NCBI GenBank assembly: GCA_963755395.1 | Contig: CAVWJJ010000002.1 | Location: 124,001 to 188,000, forward strand | From: DAHVFK01 sp963755395 | GTDB taxonomy: Bacteria > Pseudomonadota > Gammaproteobacteria > Burkholderiales > SG8-39 | Reading direction: 5' to 3' | DNA length: 64,000 nt | Part shown: positions 34,902 through 44,382 of the stretch, piece after piece | Position numbering within the stretch: position 1 is the stretch's first letter | Layout: each line of letters opens with the position of its first letter | Notes under the pieces: generated by a model | The model's database searches: none | The model's input: only the letters and a program-made list of their open reading frames with translations | Told to the model about the DNA's origin: nothing | Translations under genes and position numbers: made by a program

Positions 34902-35741
34902 CGTCGAGCGCACCTGCGCGAGGTAGCCGCCGCCGAACAGGTTCAGGTGGTTGAGCAGGTGGTACAGGTTGTACAGGTGCTTTCTCGCCCCATAGCCCGC
35001 GTCGAGCGGCCAGGCCTCCTCGTAGGCTGCGTAGAACGCGCGCGGGAAGCCGCCGAACAGCTCGGTCATCGCCAGGTCGGCCTCGCGATCGCCGCGGTAG
35101 AGCGCCGGGTCGAACACCACCGGCGCGCCGCCCGCGAGGAAGCCCAGGTTGCCGCGCCACAGGTCACCGTGCAGCAGTGAGGCCTCGGGCACGTGTGCGT
35201 TGAGGAGTTGCGGAAGCGCTTCGCATATTTTTTCCAGCGGTTTTCTGATTTCGCCGTGACCATTCGCCAGCGCGAGAGCGAGTTGCGGCACGAGCCGCCG
35301 CTCGCGCCAGAAATCGATCCAGGATACTGTTTGTGCATTTTGCTGCGCGCTGGCGCCGATGGTGTTGTCGCGTGTCCAGCCGAAACGCTCGCCTCTGGAG
35401 CGATGCAGCGAGGCGAGTGCGTGCCCGAGCGCGGCGAAGTCCTCCCTGCCCCCGAGCTCGAGCGCTTCGAGCGCCAGGTAGGCATGTCCGGCGGCCGCGC
35501 CGTGGGCGAGCGGCTCGGGCGCGCGCATGCCGGCGGCGCGCAACGCTGCCAGGCCGTCGGCCTCAGCGGCAAAGGCGTCGGCGAAGCGCACCGCGTTGAG
35601 CTTGACGAACAGGCGCGCGGCGCCAGCCACGACGAGATAGCAGCGGTTGATGCAGCCGCCGGAGACCGCGGCGGCCGATTCGAGCCTGGCGCTGCGCCCG
35701 AATGCTGCCGCGGCCGCCGCTTCGAGCGCGGCGCGCGACAC
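34875..35741 (-). CDS. Fructosamine kinase family protein (FN3K-like)
   Basis: 288 aa with an APH-like kinase fold. The N-lobe contains the SGGCINRCYLV and LFVKLNAVRFADAFAAEADG motifs, the catalytic loop LLHGDLWRGNLGFL, and the metal motif VVFDPALYRGDREADLAMTE. This matches bacterial ketosamine-3-kinases that phosphorylate glycated amines for deglycation. It begins 4 bases after argH, so the two form a minus-strand pair. Confidence 0.88.
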   Translation of the reverse strand: MSRAALEAAAAAAFGRSARLESAAAVSGGCINRCYLVVAGAARLFVKLNAVRFADAFAAEADGLAALRAAGMRAPEPLAHGAAAGHAYLALEALELGGREDFAALGHALASLHRSRGERFGWTRDNTIGASAQQNAQTVSWIDFWRERRLVPQLALALANGHGEIRKPLEKICEALPQLLNAHVPEASLLHGDLWRGNLGFLAGGAPVVFDPALYRGDREADLAMTELFGGFPRAFYAAYEEAWPLDAGYGARKHLYNLYHLLNHLNLFGGGYLAQVRSTLGLLLRGL

Positions 35742-35745
35742 TGCG

Positions 35746-37210
35746 TCAGGACTTCCTTTTGGCGCCGAGCCGGGCGCGCGCGCGCCGCACGGCCGTGCGC
35801 ACCTGCGACGGCGCAGTGCCGCCTATATGGTCGCGGCTCGCCACCGAGCCCTCCGGCGTGAGGAAGCGATACACGTCGCGGCCGATTTTCGATGAGTAGC
35901 GCTGCAACGTCTTTAGCGGCAGGGCAGAGAGGTCGCGGTCGCTCGCTTCCGCCTCGCGCACCGCGCGCGCGACCGCCTCGTGCGCGTCGCGAAACGGCAC
36001 GCCCTTGCTTCACCAGATAGTCGGCCAGGTCGGTTGCGGTCGCGTAGCCCTGCAGAGCCGCCTCGCGCATCGCCTTCGGCACCGGCTCGATGCCGCGCAA
36101 CCAGGTCGGCGAACGCCGCGAGCGTGTCCTTCAGCGTGTCGACGGTGTCGAACAGCGGCTCCTTGTCTTCCTGGTTGTCCTTGTTGTAGGCCAGCGGCTG
36201 GCCTTTCATCAGCGTCGAGCAGCGCGATCAGGTGGCCGAACACGCGCCCGGTCTTGCCGCGCACCAGCTCCGGCACGTCCGGGTTCTTCTTCTGCGGCAT
36301 GATCGACGAGCCGGTGCAGAAGCGGTCGGGCAGGCTCGATGAAGCCGAAGCGCGGGCTCATCCACAGCACCAGCTCTTCGGCGAAGCGCGACAGGTGCAT
36401 CATGACCAGCGCGGCGCAGGCAGCGAATTCGATCGCGAAATCGCGGTCGGAGACGGCGTCGAGCGAGTTCTCGCACACGCCGTCGAAGCCGAGCTCGCGC
36501 GCCACCCGCGCGCGATCGATGGGGTAACGTGGTGCCGGCCAGCGCCGCGGCGCCCAGCGGCAGGCGGTTGACGCGCGCGCGGCAGTCCGCAAGCCGCTCG
36601 CCGTCGCGCTCGAACATCTCGAAATAGGCCAGCAGGTGATGGCCGAAGGTCACCGGCTGCGCGACCTGCAGATGCGTGAAGCCCGGCATGACCACTGCGG
36701 CGTGGCGCGTCGGCCAGATCGAGCAGGGCGCGCTCGCAGCGCTTGTCGAGCTGGCGGTCGATCGCGTCGATCTCGGCGCGCAGCCACAGCCGCACGTCGG
36801 TCGCGACCTGGTCGTTGCGCGAGCGCGCCGGTATGCAGGCGCTTGCCGGCGTCGCCGACCAGCGCGGTGAGCCGGCGCTCGATGTTGAGATGCACGTCCT
36901 CAGCTCGAGCGACCACTCGAAGGCGCCGCGATTCGATCTCGCGCCGCACTTTGGCCAGCCCGCGCTCGATTGCGGCGAGGTCGGCTGGGCGATGATGCCG
37001 CGTGCCGCGAGCATGCGGGCGTGGGCGAGCGAGCCGTCGTATGTCGTAGGGCGCCAGGCGGCGGTCGAAGGATACCGACGCGGTGTAGCGCTTGACGAGC
37101 TCGGTCACCGGCTCGGCGAAGCGGCCCGACCACGGCTTCGCCGAAGCCGTGACACGGCCTTTCTTATTGCGGCGGGCTCGAGGCGGCCGCTTGGAGGCGG
37201 GTGGGGCCAT
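35746..37210 (-). pseudogene. argH: Argininosuccinate lyase ArgH, broken by about eleven single-base indels
   Basis: Splicing the three frames yields a complete lyase: KPWSGRFAEPVTELVKRYTA, ELEDVHLNIERRL, GRSRNDQVATDVRLWLRAEI, the catalytic-serine flexible loop GSSIMPQKKNPDVPELVRGK, and the C-terminal DHIGGTAPSQVRTAV. I count nine +1 and two -1 changes between about 36000 and 37035, matching the length remainder. Residues between breaks are perfectly conserved, so consensus error is much more likely than decay. ArgH splits argininosuccinate into arginine and fumarate. The start at ATG 37210 gives a basic N-terminal extension before WSGRF; a GTG nearer WSGRF is possible. Confidence 0.85.
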
Positions 37211-37239
37211 GGGGCATACTGGGATTACGCGGCGCGGCG

Positions 37240-38247
37240 ATGGCAAGTATAAGACAAAACGTTTACCCGGACGCCCTTCCCGATTTTCGCAACCAGGGGA
37301 TCATCGCGCGCGTCCTGGTCGGGGTGAACGTACTCGCGCTTGCCGCGGCGCTCTATTCGACGCCCTCCTGGCCGCAGGTCATCGAACAGTTCATCGCCTC
37401 GGCCGCGTTTTTCGAGCCGCTGCTGCTGGCGAGCGTGGTGCTGTTGTATGCTTTTGCGCCGCTGCTCGCGCGCCTGCCGTACTGGCCCGGCTGGACCGCC
37501 GTGCTCGGGCTCGTGCTGCTGCTCGCGTCGGTATCGCACCTGTGGTGGCTGGGTGCCGCCGGGCTGCTGCGCACCCTCGTTCTCGCCGCGCTGGTGGTGA
37601 CGTCGCTGCTAGGCTACCTGCGCCTGCTCGCTAAGGCCTATTCCCCTGCGCTCGCGGAGGCGAGGCTGCAGGCGCTGCAGGCGCGCATCCGGCCCCACTT
37701 CCTGTTCAACAGCCTTAACGCGGTGCTGGCGCTGATCCGGCGCGATCCAAAGCGCGCCGAGCGCACGCTCGAGGACCTCGCCGACCTGTTCCGCACTCTG
37801 ATGTCCGACGGTCGCCAGTTCGTGCGCCTGGCCGACGAGATTGCGCTGCTCGAGCGTTACGCCAGCATCGAGCAGTTGCGCCTGGGCGACCGGCTGCGCG
37901 TGGTGTGGGAGCTTGACAGCGCCCCTCCCGACGCCCTGCTGCCGCCCCTGCTGCTGCAGCCGCTGCTTGAAAACGCGATCTACCACGGCGTCGAGCCGGA
38001 CACCGGCACTGGCGAGGTGCTGGTGCGCATCGAGCAGCGCGGCCAGCGCGTGCTGGCACGAGTCGAAAATCCCTACTACCCGGAGCACCAGCACCGCGCG
38101 GGCAATCGCATGGCGCTGGCGAATATCCGCGAGCGGCTGCAGCTGTTCTTCGACGCCGAGGCGCGCGTCGAGACCGGGGTGAAGAACGGGCGCTACGTGG
38201 TGCAGATTGAGATGCCCTATCGCTCGCGCCAGGGGGGGCGCGGATGA
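37240..38247 (+). CDS. AlgZ/LytS-type sensor histidine kinase
   Basis: 335 aa from ATG 37240. Four hydrophobic helices are present in residues about 20-140. The HPK8-type kinase core has RPHFLFNSLNAVLALIRRDP, with the phosphoacceptor His in PHFLFN, and an ATPase-like part with LLQPLLENAIYHGVEP. There is no long periplasmic loop, so it probably senses within the membrane. It is encoded head-to-tail with the LytTR regulator (ATGA overlap) and lies beside hemC, like algZ-algR-hemC in pseudomonads. Confidence 0.88.
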   Translation: MASIRQNVYPDALPDFRNQGIIARVLVGVNVLALAAALYSTPSWPQVIEQFIASAAFFEPLLLASVVLLYAFAPLLARLPYWPGWTAVLGLVLLLASVSHLWWLGAAGLLRTLVLAALVVTSLLGYLRLLAKAYSPALAEARLQALQARIRPHFLFNSLNAVLALIRRDPKRAERTLEDLADLFRTLMSDGRQFVRLADEIALLERYASIEQLRLGDRLRVVWELDSAPPDALLPPLLLQPLLENAIYHGVEPDTGTGEVLVRIEQRGQRVLARVENPYYPEHQHRAGNRMALANIRERLQLFFDAEARVETGVKNGRYVVQIEMPYRSRQGGRG

Positions 38248-38999
38248 ACGCGCTTACCGTCTTCATCGCGGACGACGAGACGCCGGCGCGCGAGCGCTTG
38301 CGCGAGCTGCTGAGCGACATCGCGCAGGAGATCCCCACGAGGGTGGTGGGCGAGGCGCGCAACGGCCTCGAGGCGGTCGACCTGGTCCCCGAATCCGGCG
38401 CCCGGATCGTGCTGCTCGACATCCACATGCCCGGACTGGGGGGGCTCGAGGTCGCGCGCCACCTCGCGCGCCTGCCGCAGCCTCCGGCGGTCGTGTTCGT
38501 CACGGCGCACGACCGCCACGCGGTCGAGGCCTTCGAGTTGAACGCGCTCGATTACCTGCTCAAGCCGGTTCGAGCCGAGCGTCTTGCGGCCGCGCTGCGC
38601 AAGGCGATGGCCGCGGGCCCGACTGCCGCCGAGCCGCTCGCGCGCGCCGCCGGCCAGGCGCGCGAATACCTGTCGGCCGCGGAGCGCAATCGGATCCTGC
38701 TGGTGCCGCTGCGCGACGTGCTCTACTTCAAGGCCGAGCTCAAGTACGTCACCCTCCGCACGCGCGAGCGTGAGCATCTGATCGAGGAATCGCTGATAGC
38801 GCTCGAGCGCGAGTTCGCCGACAAGTTCGTGCGCATCCACCGCAACTGTTTGGTCGCGAAAGGCGCCATCCGTGGCTTCGAGCGTGCCGCCGACGAGGTC
38901 GACGAACGCTGGCTGGTGGTGCTTGACGGACTCGACGAACGGCTGCCGATCAGCCGCCGCCAGTGGCCCGCGTTGCGCGACCTGGTGGCGGAGAAATGA
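38244..38999 (+). CDS. LytTR-type response regulator (AlgR-like)
   Basis: 251 aa. The receiver domain (residues 1-125) has the acidic pair in VFIADDETPARERLRELLSD, the phosphorylatable Asp in VLLDIHMPGLGG, the Thr in FVTAHD and the Lys in YLLKPVR. The C-terminal LytTR DNA-binding domain (about 150-251) contains YFKAELKYVTLRT and FVRIHRNCLVA. It is coupled to the kinase gene. The last 50 bases overlap the convergent thioredoxin-like gene. Targets are unknown; AlgR homologues control exopolysaccharide and motility. Confidence 0.9.
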   Translation: MNALTVFIADDETPARERLRELLSDIAQEIPTRVVGEARNGLEAVDLVPESGARIVLLDIHMPGLGGLEVARHLARLPQPPAVVFVTAHDRHAVEAFELNALDYLLKPVRAERLAAALRKAMAAGPTAAEPLARAAGQAREYLSAAERNRILLVPLRDVLYFKAELKYVTLRTREREHLIEESLIALEREFADKFVRIHRNCLVAKGAIRGFERAADEVDERWLVVLDGLDERLPISRRQWPALRDLVAEK

Positions 39000-39438
39000 G
39001 CGCGCGCGCCTGATCGATGCGGCGCTCCAGGTAAGTCAGATAGAAGTCGGGCAGGCTGAGGCCGACCAGCGGCTCGGCGAGCGCCGCGCCGCCGCTGCCG
39101 TCGAAGGCGATAGTCGGCACGACGCGGACGTGGCTCGAGCCGGCGAACGCCGCCTGGGTCGTTCCGCGGCCCGCGAAATCCACCAGCGGCGCGCCGCTGG
39201 TGACGTCGACCTCGACCACTCGCAGCCGGTCGCGCTGTGCGGGGTCTGCCATCATGGGCTCGAGATAATCGCGCCGCGCGCGCTCGCAGTATGAGCAGTC
39301 CGGCTGGGTGTAGAAAACCAGCAGCGGCGCGTGCGCCGCCTGCGCCTCGCGCGCCTCGCGCGCGAGATCCGACGCGGGCGCGATGCGCTGCGCCGCGGCT
39401 GGTGCCGCGAGGCTGCATGCTAGAATCAAAAACAGCAT
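38950..39438 (-). CDS. Secreted thioredoxin-fold protein with CxxC
   Basis: 162 aa from ATG 39438; a GTG two codons earlier is also possible. The signal peptide is MRMLFLILACSLAAPAAA. The redox motif is in YTQPDCSYCERARRDYLEPM (CSYC), with cis-Pro region RVVPTIAFDGSGG. It is a periplasmic thioredoxin-like protein. The gene is antisense to the algR end (50-base overlap) and diverges from hemC only 9 bases away. It may reduce or guard periplasmic thiols; the partner is unknown. Confidence 0.8.
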   Translation of the reverse strand: MLFLILACSLAAPAAAQRIAPASDLAREAREAQAAHAPLLVFYTQPDCSYCERARRDYLEPMMADPAQRDRLRVVEVDVTSGAPLVDFAGRGTTQAAFAGSSHVRVVPTIAFDGSGGAALAEPLVGLSLPDFYLTYLERRIDQARALISPPPGRATRATGGG

Positions 39439-39447
39439 CCGCACAGC

Positions 39448-40398
39448 ATGAACTCCCCAAAATCGCGCCCCTTCGAGCGCGTGGTGATCGCCACCCGCCG
39501 CAGCCGGCTTGCCCTGTGGCAGGCCGAGCATGTGAAGCAGCGCCTGGAAGCATTATATCCGCGGTTGTCGGTCGAGCTTCTGCCGATGTCCACGCGCGGC
39601 GACGAGCTGCTCGAGGTACGGCTGGACAAGGCGGGCGGCAAGGGACTGTTCGTCAAGGAGCTGGAGACCGCGCTCGAAGATGGGCGCGCGGACCTCGCGG
39701 TGCATTCGATGAAGGACGTGCCGGTGGAAATGCCGCCGGGCTTCATGCTCGCTGCCATCACCGCGCGCGAGGATCCGCGCGACGCGCTGGTCTCGGGTCG
39801 CTACGCGGCGATTTCGGATTTGCCTGCGGGCGCGGTCGTGGGCACCTCGAGTCTGCGGCGCGCGGCGCAGATTGCCGAGCGCTACCCGGCGCTGCGGATC
39901 CGCACCCTGCGCGGCAACCTCGACACGCGGCTGGCGAAGCTTGACCGCGGCGAATACGACGCGGTGGTGCTGGCCGCTGCGGGGCTCAAGCGGCTCGGCC
40001 TGGGTGCGCGCATCCGGTCGCTGCTGGAAGTAGAAGACAGCCTGCCTGCGGCCGGGCAGGGCGCGCTTGGCATCGAGTGCCGCGTGGACCGGCCCGCGCT
40101 CGCGGCCCTGCTCGAACCTTTGGTCGACGCCCGCAGCAGCATTTGCGTGCGCGCAGAACGTGCAGTGAACCGCGCGCTTGGAGGGAATTGCTCGGTTCCG
40201 CTCGGCGCCTACGCCGAGCTCGACGGCGCCCGGCTTCGCGTGCGCGCGCTGGTCGCTTCGCCCGACGGGCGCCGAATCGCGCGCGCCGAGCGCGAAGGCG
40301 ACGCGGGCGATCCCGAGCGCGTGGGGAACGAGGTCGCCGCGCTGCTGCGTGCGCAAGGCGCGGCGGAAATCCTCGCCGACCTGGTGGCGGGGGAGTGA
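39448..40398 (+). CDS. hemC: Porphobilinogen deaminase (hydroxymethylbilane synthase)
   Basis: 316 aa. Conserved blocks are VIATRRSRLALWQAEHVKQR, STRGD, KGLFVKELETAL, HSMKDVP, GTSSLRRAAQI, LRGNLDTRLAKL and the dipyrromethane-cofactor cysteine in NRALGGNCSVPLGAYAEL. It polymerises four porphobilinogens to hydroxymethylbilane. GTGA overlap with hemD couples the next step. Confidence 0.96.
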   Translation: MNSPKSRPFERVVIATRRSRLALWQAEHVKQRLEALYPRLSVELLPMSTRGDELLEVRLDKAGGKGLFVKELETALEDGRADLAVHSMKDVPVEMPPGFMLAAITAREDPRDALVSGRYAAISDLPAGAVVGTSSLRRAAQIAERYPALRIRTLRGNLDTRLAKLDRGEYDAVVLAAAGLKRLGLGARIRSLLEVEDSLPAAGQGALGIECRVDRPALAALLEPLVDARSSICVRAERAVNRALGGNCSVPLGAYAELDGARLRVRALVASPDGRRIARAEREGDAGDPERVGNEVAALLRAQGAAEILADLVAGE

Positions 40399-41180
40399 GC
40401 GGCGGTCCCCTAGAGGGTCGCGGCGTTCTGGTGACGCGCCCGCGCGAGCAGGCGCAGGGGCTCGCGGCGCTGATCGAGGCGGCCGGCGGCGCGGCACTGG
40501 TATTCCCGGCGATCGAGATCGAGGATCTGCCGGACCTGCGCCCGATTCTGGCGCTTGTCGACCGGCTGGACGAGTTCGACATAGCGATCTTCATCAGCCC
40601 GAGCGCGGTGCACAAGGCGCTCAACCTGGTTCGCTCGCGGCGCGGGGCGCGGCCGTTGCCGTCACGGCTGCGCGTTGCGGCAGTCGGCCGCGGCAGCCGG
40701 CGCGAGCTCGAGCGGCAGGGCTTCGAGCGCGTGATCGCGCCCCAGGCCCACGCCGACAGCGAGGCGCTGCTTGCGCTGGATGAGCTGGCAGACGTCGCGG
40801 GACGGCGGATCGTGATCTTTCGCGGCGACGGCGGGCGCGAGCTGCTCGGCGACACGCTCGCGGCGCGCGGTGCGGCAGTCGAATACGCCGAGTGCTACCG
40901 GCGCGCCCGGCCGCGCGCCGACAGCGCACCGCTGCTGGCCGCCTGGGCGCGGGGCGGGGTCGACGCGGTAACGGTCTCATCGGCGGAGGGGCTCGCCAAT
41001 CTGTTCGACATGCTCGGCAAGCTCGGGCAGCAGTGGCTGCGCACCACGCCGCTCTTTGTGCCGCATCCGAGGGTTGCGGAAGCGGCCGCGCGCCTTGGCG
41101 TGGGCAATGTCGTCGTGGGCGGGCCCGCGGACGCCGAAGTGCTGCAGGCGCTGGTTGCATACTTTCGCCTAGCGAAGTAA
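40395..41180 (+). CDS. hemD: Uroporphyrinogen-III synthase
   Basis: 261 aa from GTG 40395. HemD is poorly conserved, but VLVTRPREQAQGLAALIEA, FISPSAVHKALNLV, VAAVGRGSRRELERQG, IVIFRGDGGRELLGDTLA and VTVSSAEGLANLFDML are family landmarks. It cyclises hydroxymethylbilane to uroporphyrinogen III with D-ring inversion. It is embedded in hemC-hemD-hemX-hemY. Confidence 0.93.
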   Translation: MSGGPLEGRGVLVTRPREQAQGLAALIEAAGGAALVFPAIEIEDLPDLRPILALVDRLDEFDIAIFISPSAVHKALNLVRSRRGARPLPSRLRVAAVGRGSRRELERQGFERVIAPQAHADSEALLALDELADVAGRRIVIFRGDGGRELLGDTLAARGAAVEYAECYRRARPRADSAPLLAAWARGGVDAVTVSSAEGLANLFDMLGKLGQQWLRTTPLFVPHPRVAEAAARLGVGNVVVGGPADAEVLQALVAYFRLAK

Positions 41181-41191
41181 AACGTTGACAT

Positions 41192-42265
41192 ATGAATTCG
41201 GATTCCACGAATTTCCAGCAAGCGGCAGCCGAAAAGGCGCCCGAGCCGGCTGAGCGAACGTCGCCTGCGCCGCGGCGTGATGCCGGCCCGCTCGCCTGGG
41301 TTGCAATTCTGATTGCGATCGCAGTCGCCGCGCTGTCTTGGTACGACGCGCGCAGGCGCATTGACGCCACCCAGTCCGAGGTTGCGCATCGCTTGCGCGA
41401 CGTCGAGGCGGAGGTCCGCGCCGCGCGTGCGCTGGCCGACAAAGCGCAGGAATCGGTGCGCGAATCGCAGACCAAGCTCGGACAAATGGATTCGCGCCTG
41501 GGCGAGCTGCAGAGCCAGAAGCAGGCGCTTGAATCGCTCTACCAGGATCTGTCGCGCAACCGCGACGAAGTGCAGCTGGCCGAAATCGAGCAGGTGCTGA
41601 CCATTGCTTCGCAGCAGCTGCAGCTCTCGGGCAACGTGCACGCCGCGCTGCTCGCGCTGCAGTTCGCCGACAACCGCCTGGCGCGCGCAGACCGCCCGCA
41701 ACTGCTGCCCATCCGGCGCGCGATCGCGCACGATATCGAGCGACTTAGCGCGGCACCGGCGCTCGACCTGCCCGGCCTGAGCCTGAGGATCGACGGGCTG
41801 GTGGAGGCGGTCGACGGCCTGCCGCTCGCGTTCGACCAGCGCGCCGCGCCGGCGCCGACCGGCGCCGGCCCTGCCGGCGCGGATGGCGAGGGGTTCTTCG
41901 CCCGCCTGGGCGCCCAGGTCTGGAGCGAGCTGCGCAAGCTGGTGGTGCTGCGCAAGGTGGAGTCTCCCGCGCCGCCGCTGCTGCCGCCGTCCCAGTCGTA
42001 TTTCCTGCGCGAGAACCTGCGCCTGCGCCTGCTCAACGCGCGCCTGTCGCTGCTGATGCGCGATCAGGCCGGCTATCGCGGGGATCTGCGCGCCGCGCAG
42101 GCGTGGGTGAAGCGCTACTTCGACCTGCACTCGAAGCGCACTGAGGAAGTGCTCGCGCAGCTCGATCAGCTGTCTTCAGTCTCGCTCGATCTTGAGATTC
42201 CCGGCATTTCCGAGAGCCTCGAGGCGGTGCGCAGCTTCAAGGCGCAGCGCGCGGGCGGCTCCTGA
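41192..42265 (+). CDS. hemX: HemX family membrane protein
   Basis: 357 aa. A proline- and alanine-rich cytoplasmic N-terminus, one membrane helix (WVAILIAIAVAALSWYDARR, about residues 34-53), a coiled coil (about 55-125) and a periplasmic alpha-helical domain (YFLRENLRLRLLNARLSLL). Its place between hemD and hemY defines the family. Although labelled uroporphyrinogen-III C-methyltransferase in old annotations, no methyltransferase domain is seen. The role is unproven, possibly scaffolding of the haem pathway. Confidence 0.9.
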   Translation: MNSDSTNFQQAAAEKAPEPAERTSPAPRRDAGPLAWVAILIAIAVAALSWYDARRRIDATQSEVAHRLRDVEAEVRAARALADKAQESVRESQTKLGQMDSRLGELQSQKQALESLYQDLSRNRDEVQLAEIEQVLTIASQQLQLSGNVHAALLALQFADNRLARADRPQLLPIRRAIAHDIERLSAAPALDLPGLSLRIDGLVEAVDGLPLAFDQRAAPAPTGAGPAGADGEGFFARLGAQVWSELRKLVVLRKVESPAPPLLPPSQSYFLRENLRLRLLNARLSLLMRDQAGYRGDLRAAQAWVKRYFDLHSKRTEEVLAQLDQLSSVSLDLEIPGISESLEAVRSFKAQRAGGS

Positions 42266-42282
42266 GTGGCGGGGGCGTCGGC

Positions 42283-43479
42283 ATGAGGGCGCTGTTCTGG
42301 CTGCTCGCGGTATTCGCGGCGGCGGTAGTGCTGGTCATATTCGGCCAGGCCGACAACGGCTACGTGCTGTTTGTCTACCCGCCGTACCGGCTCGAGATGT
42401 CGCTGCTGTTCTTCGGCGTCGCCGCAATCGCCGTTTTCGCCGCGCTCTACGTCCTGACGCGGCTCGCCCACCACATCCTCGCGCTGCCGGTGCACGTGCG
42501 CAGCTTCCGCCAGCGGCGCCGGCGCGAGCGCGGGCAGTCCGCGCTCGCCTCCGCGCTGCAGTCCTACTTCGAGGGCCGCTACGCGCACGCGGAAAAGGAG
42601 GCCGAGCGCGCCCACGCCTCGGGTGCGGCGCCCGGGCTCGCCGCGCTGATCGCGGCCCGCGCGGCGCATCAGATGCGCAACTTCGAGCGGCGCGACGAGT
42701 GGCTGGAGCGCGCTGCGGCAGCAGGCGAGAGCCTGCAGGTGGCGCGCCTGGTGTCGCGCGCCGAGCTGGCGCTGGAGGAGCGCGACTACGCCACTGCGCG
42801 CGACGCGTTGACCGGCCTGCACGGCGCCGGCCCGAAGCACATCGCCAGCCTGAGGCTGCTGCTGCGCGCCGAGCGGGGCCTTGGCAACTGGGAGGAGGTG
42901 CTGCGCATCGCCTCGCAGCTCGCCAAGCGCGACGCGATCGCGCCGGCCGCGGCCGAAGAATACAAGGTGCAGGCCTACGTCGCCTTGCTCGCGCGCGCGG
43001 CGGCCGACCGCGCGGCGCTCGAGGCGCGTTGGCGCGCGATCCCTGCGCGCGATCAGGTGCAGCCGCGCATCGCGGCCGCCGCCGCGCGGCACGCGGCGGC
43101 ACTGGGCGCGGCCGCGCTCGCGCGAGACATCATCGAGCGCAGCCTGGCGGCGGAATGGAGCGCGCCGCTGGTCTCGCTCTATGGTGTGCTGCCGGCGCTG
43201 GACGCCGCGGAACGTGCGGAGGAGGCCCGCCGGCGCACCGAGAGGGCGGAGAAGTGGCTGCACGAGCGGCCCGAAGATCCGCAACTGCTGGCGACCCTCG
43301 GGCGCCTGTGCGCGCATGCCGAGCTTTGGGGCAAGGCGCAGAGCTACCTCGAGGCGAGCCTTTCATTCGAGGAGACACGCGCCGCGCACCTGGAGCTCGC
43401 GCGGCTGGCCGAGCGCACGGGGCGCGAAGCCGATGCGCAGCGCCATTTCCGCCGCGCAGCCGACCTCTCGGGCGCCTAG
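42283..43479 (+). CDS. hemY: HemY-type TPR membrane protein
   Basis: 398 aa. Two N-terminal membrane helices (about 2-20 and 40-62) precede a soluble domain of TPR-like helical hairpins (RAAHQMRNFERRDEWLERAA; RLLLRAERGLGNWEEVLRIA; LGRLCAHAELWGKAQSYLEA). This is the gammaproteobacterial/betaproteobacterial HemY, not protoporphyrinogen oxidase. It closes the hemCDXY operon and overlaps the convergent hemF end by 4 bases. Confidence 0.9.
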   Translation: MRALFWLLAVFAAAVVLVIFGQADNGYVLFVYPPYRLEMSLLFFGVAAIAVFAALYVLTRLAHHILALPVHVRSFRQRRRRERGQSALASALQSYFEGRYAHAEKEAERAHASGAAPGLAALIAARAAHQMRNFERRDEWLERAAAAGESLQVARLVSRAELALEERDYATARDALTGLHGAGPKHIASLRLLLRAERGLGNWEEVLRIASQLAKRDAIAPAAAEEYKVQAYVALLARAAADRAALEARWRAIPARDQVQPRIAAAAARHAAALGAAALARDIIERSLAAEWSAPLVSLYGVLPALDAAERAEEARRRTERAEKWLHERPEDPQLLATLGRLCAHAELWGKAQSYLEASLSFEETRAAHLELARLAERTGREADAQRHFRRAADLSGA

Positions 43480-44374
43480 ACCCAGTCCCTGGCGACGAGG
43501 AAGTCGCGGGTGAGCGCCTCCTCGGCACTGCCGGTGGCGGGCTGCCAGTCGTAGCGCCAGGCGACGCGCGGCGGCATCGACATCAGGATCGACTCGGTGC
43601 GGCCGCCCGACTGCAGCCCGAACAGCGTGCCGCGGTCGTACACCAGGTTGAACTCGACGTAGCGACCGCGCCGGTAGGCCTGGAAGTCGCGCTCGCGCTC
43701 GCCGTACGTCAGGGCGCGGCGCTGCTCGACGATCGGCGCGTAGGCGGTGAGGAAGTGGTCGCCGACGGAGCGCGTCAGCGCAAAACGCGCGATCGAAGCC
43801 GCCTTCGGAGAAATCGTCGAAGAAGATGCCGCCGATGCCGCGCGGTTCGTCGCGGTGCTTGAGGAAGAAGTACTCGTCGCACCATTTCTTGAAGCGCGGC
43901 GTGGAGCCCGGCGCCGAAAGGCTCGAGCGCGCGCTTGCAGGTGGCGTGGAAGTGGCGCGCGTCCTCTTCGAAGCCGTAGTAGGGCGTGAGGTCCATGCCG
44001 CCGCCGAACCACCATACCGGCGCGTCGCGCTCCCGGGTGGCGACGAGGAAGCGCACGTTCATGTGCACCGTCGGGCAGTACGGATTGCGCGGATGCAGCA
44101 CCAGCGACACGCCCATCGCCTCGAAGCCGCGGCCCGCGAGCTCAGGCCGCGCGGCGCTGGCCGAGGGCGGAAGGCGCGGCCCCTGCACGTGCGAGTAGTT
44201 GACGCCGCCGCGCTCGAACACGGCGCCGTCCTCGATCACGCGCGTCAGCCCGCCGCCGCCCTCGGGCCGCTGCCACGGGTCGCTGCGGAAGCTGCCGCCG
44301 TCGAGCGCCTCGAGCGCCACGACGATGCGCTCTTGCAGGCCGGTGAGATACGCGGCGACCGCTTCTGCGTCCAT
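43476..44374 (-). pseudogene. hemF: Oxygen-dependent coproporphyrinogen III oxidase HemF, two 1-base insertions
   Basis: Start ATG 44374. Joining frames gives 298 aa, the usual HemF size. Landmarks are RGGVNYSHVQG, NPYCPTVHMNVRFLVAT, WWFGGGMDLTPYYGFEEDA, HRDEPRGIGGIFFDDF and the C-terminal GLQSGGRTESILMSMPP. Extra bases lie at about 43798 (TTTT for TTT) and 43911. It converts coproporphyrinogen III to protoporphyrinogen IX aerobically. It is the last gene of the purH-purD-hemF run and converges with hemY. The conserved protein on both sides argues for sequencing error. Confidence 0.88.
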
Positions 44375-44382
44375 GCGCCGTG

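Noticed and set aside
35746..37210. Programmed frameshifting or genuine pseudogenisation of argH
   Set aside because: About eleven breaks without slippery motifs, with full conservation between them, fit sequencing error better than recoding or decay.
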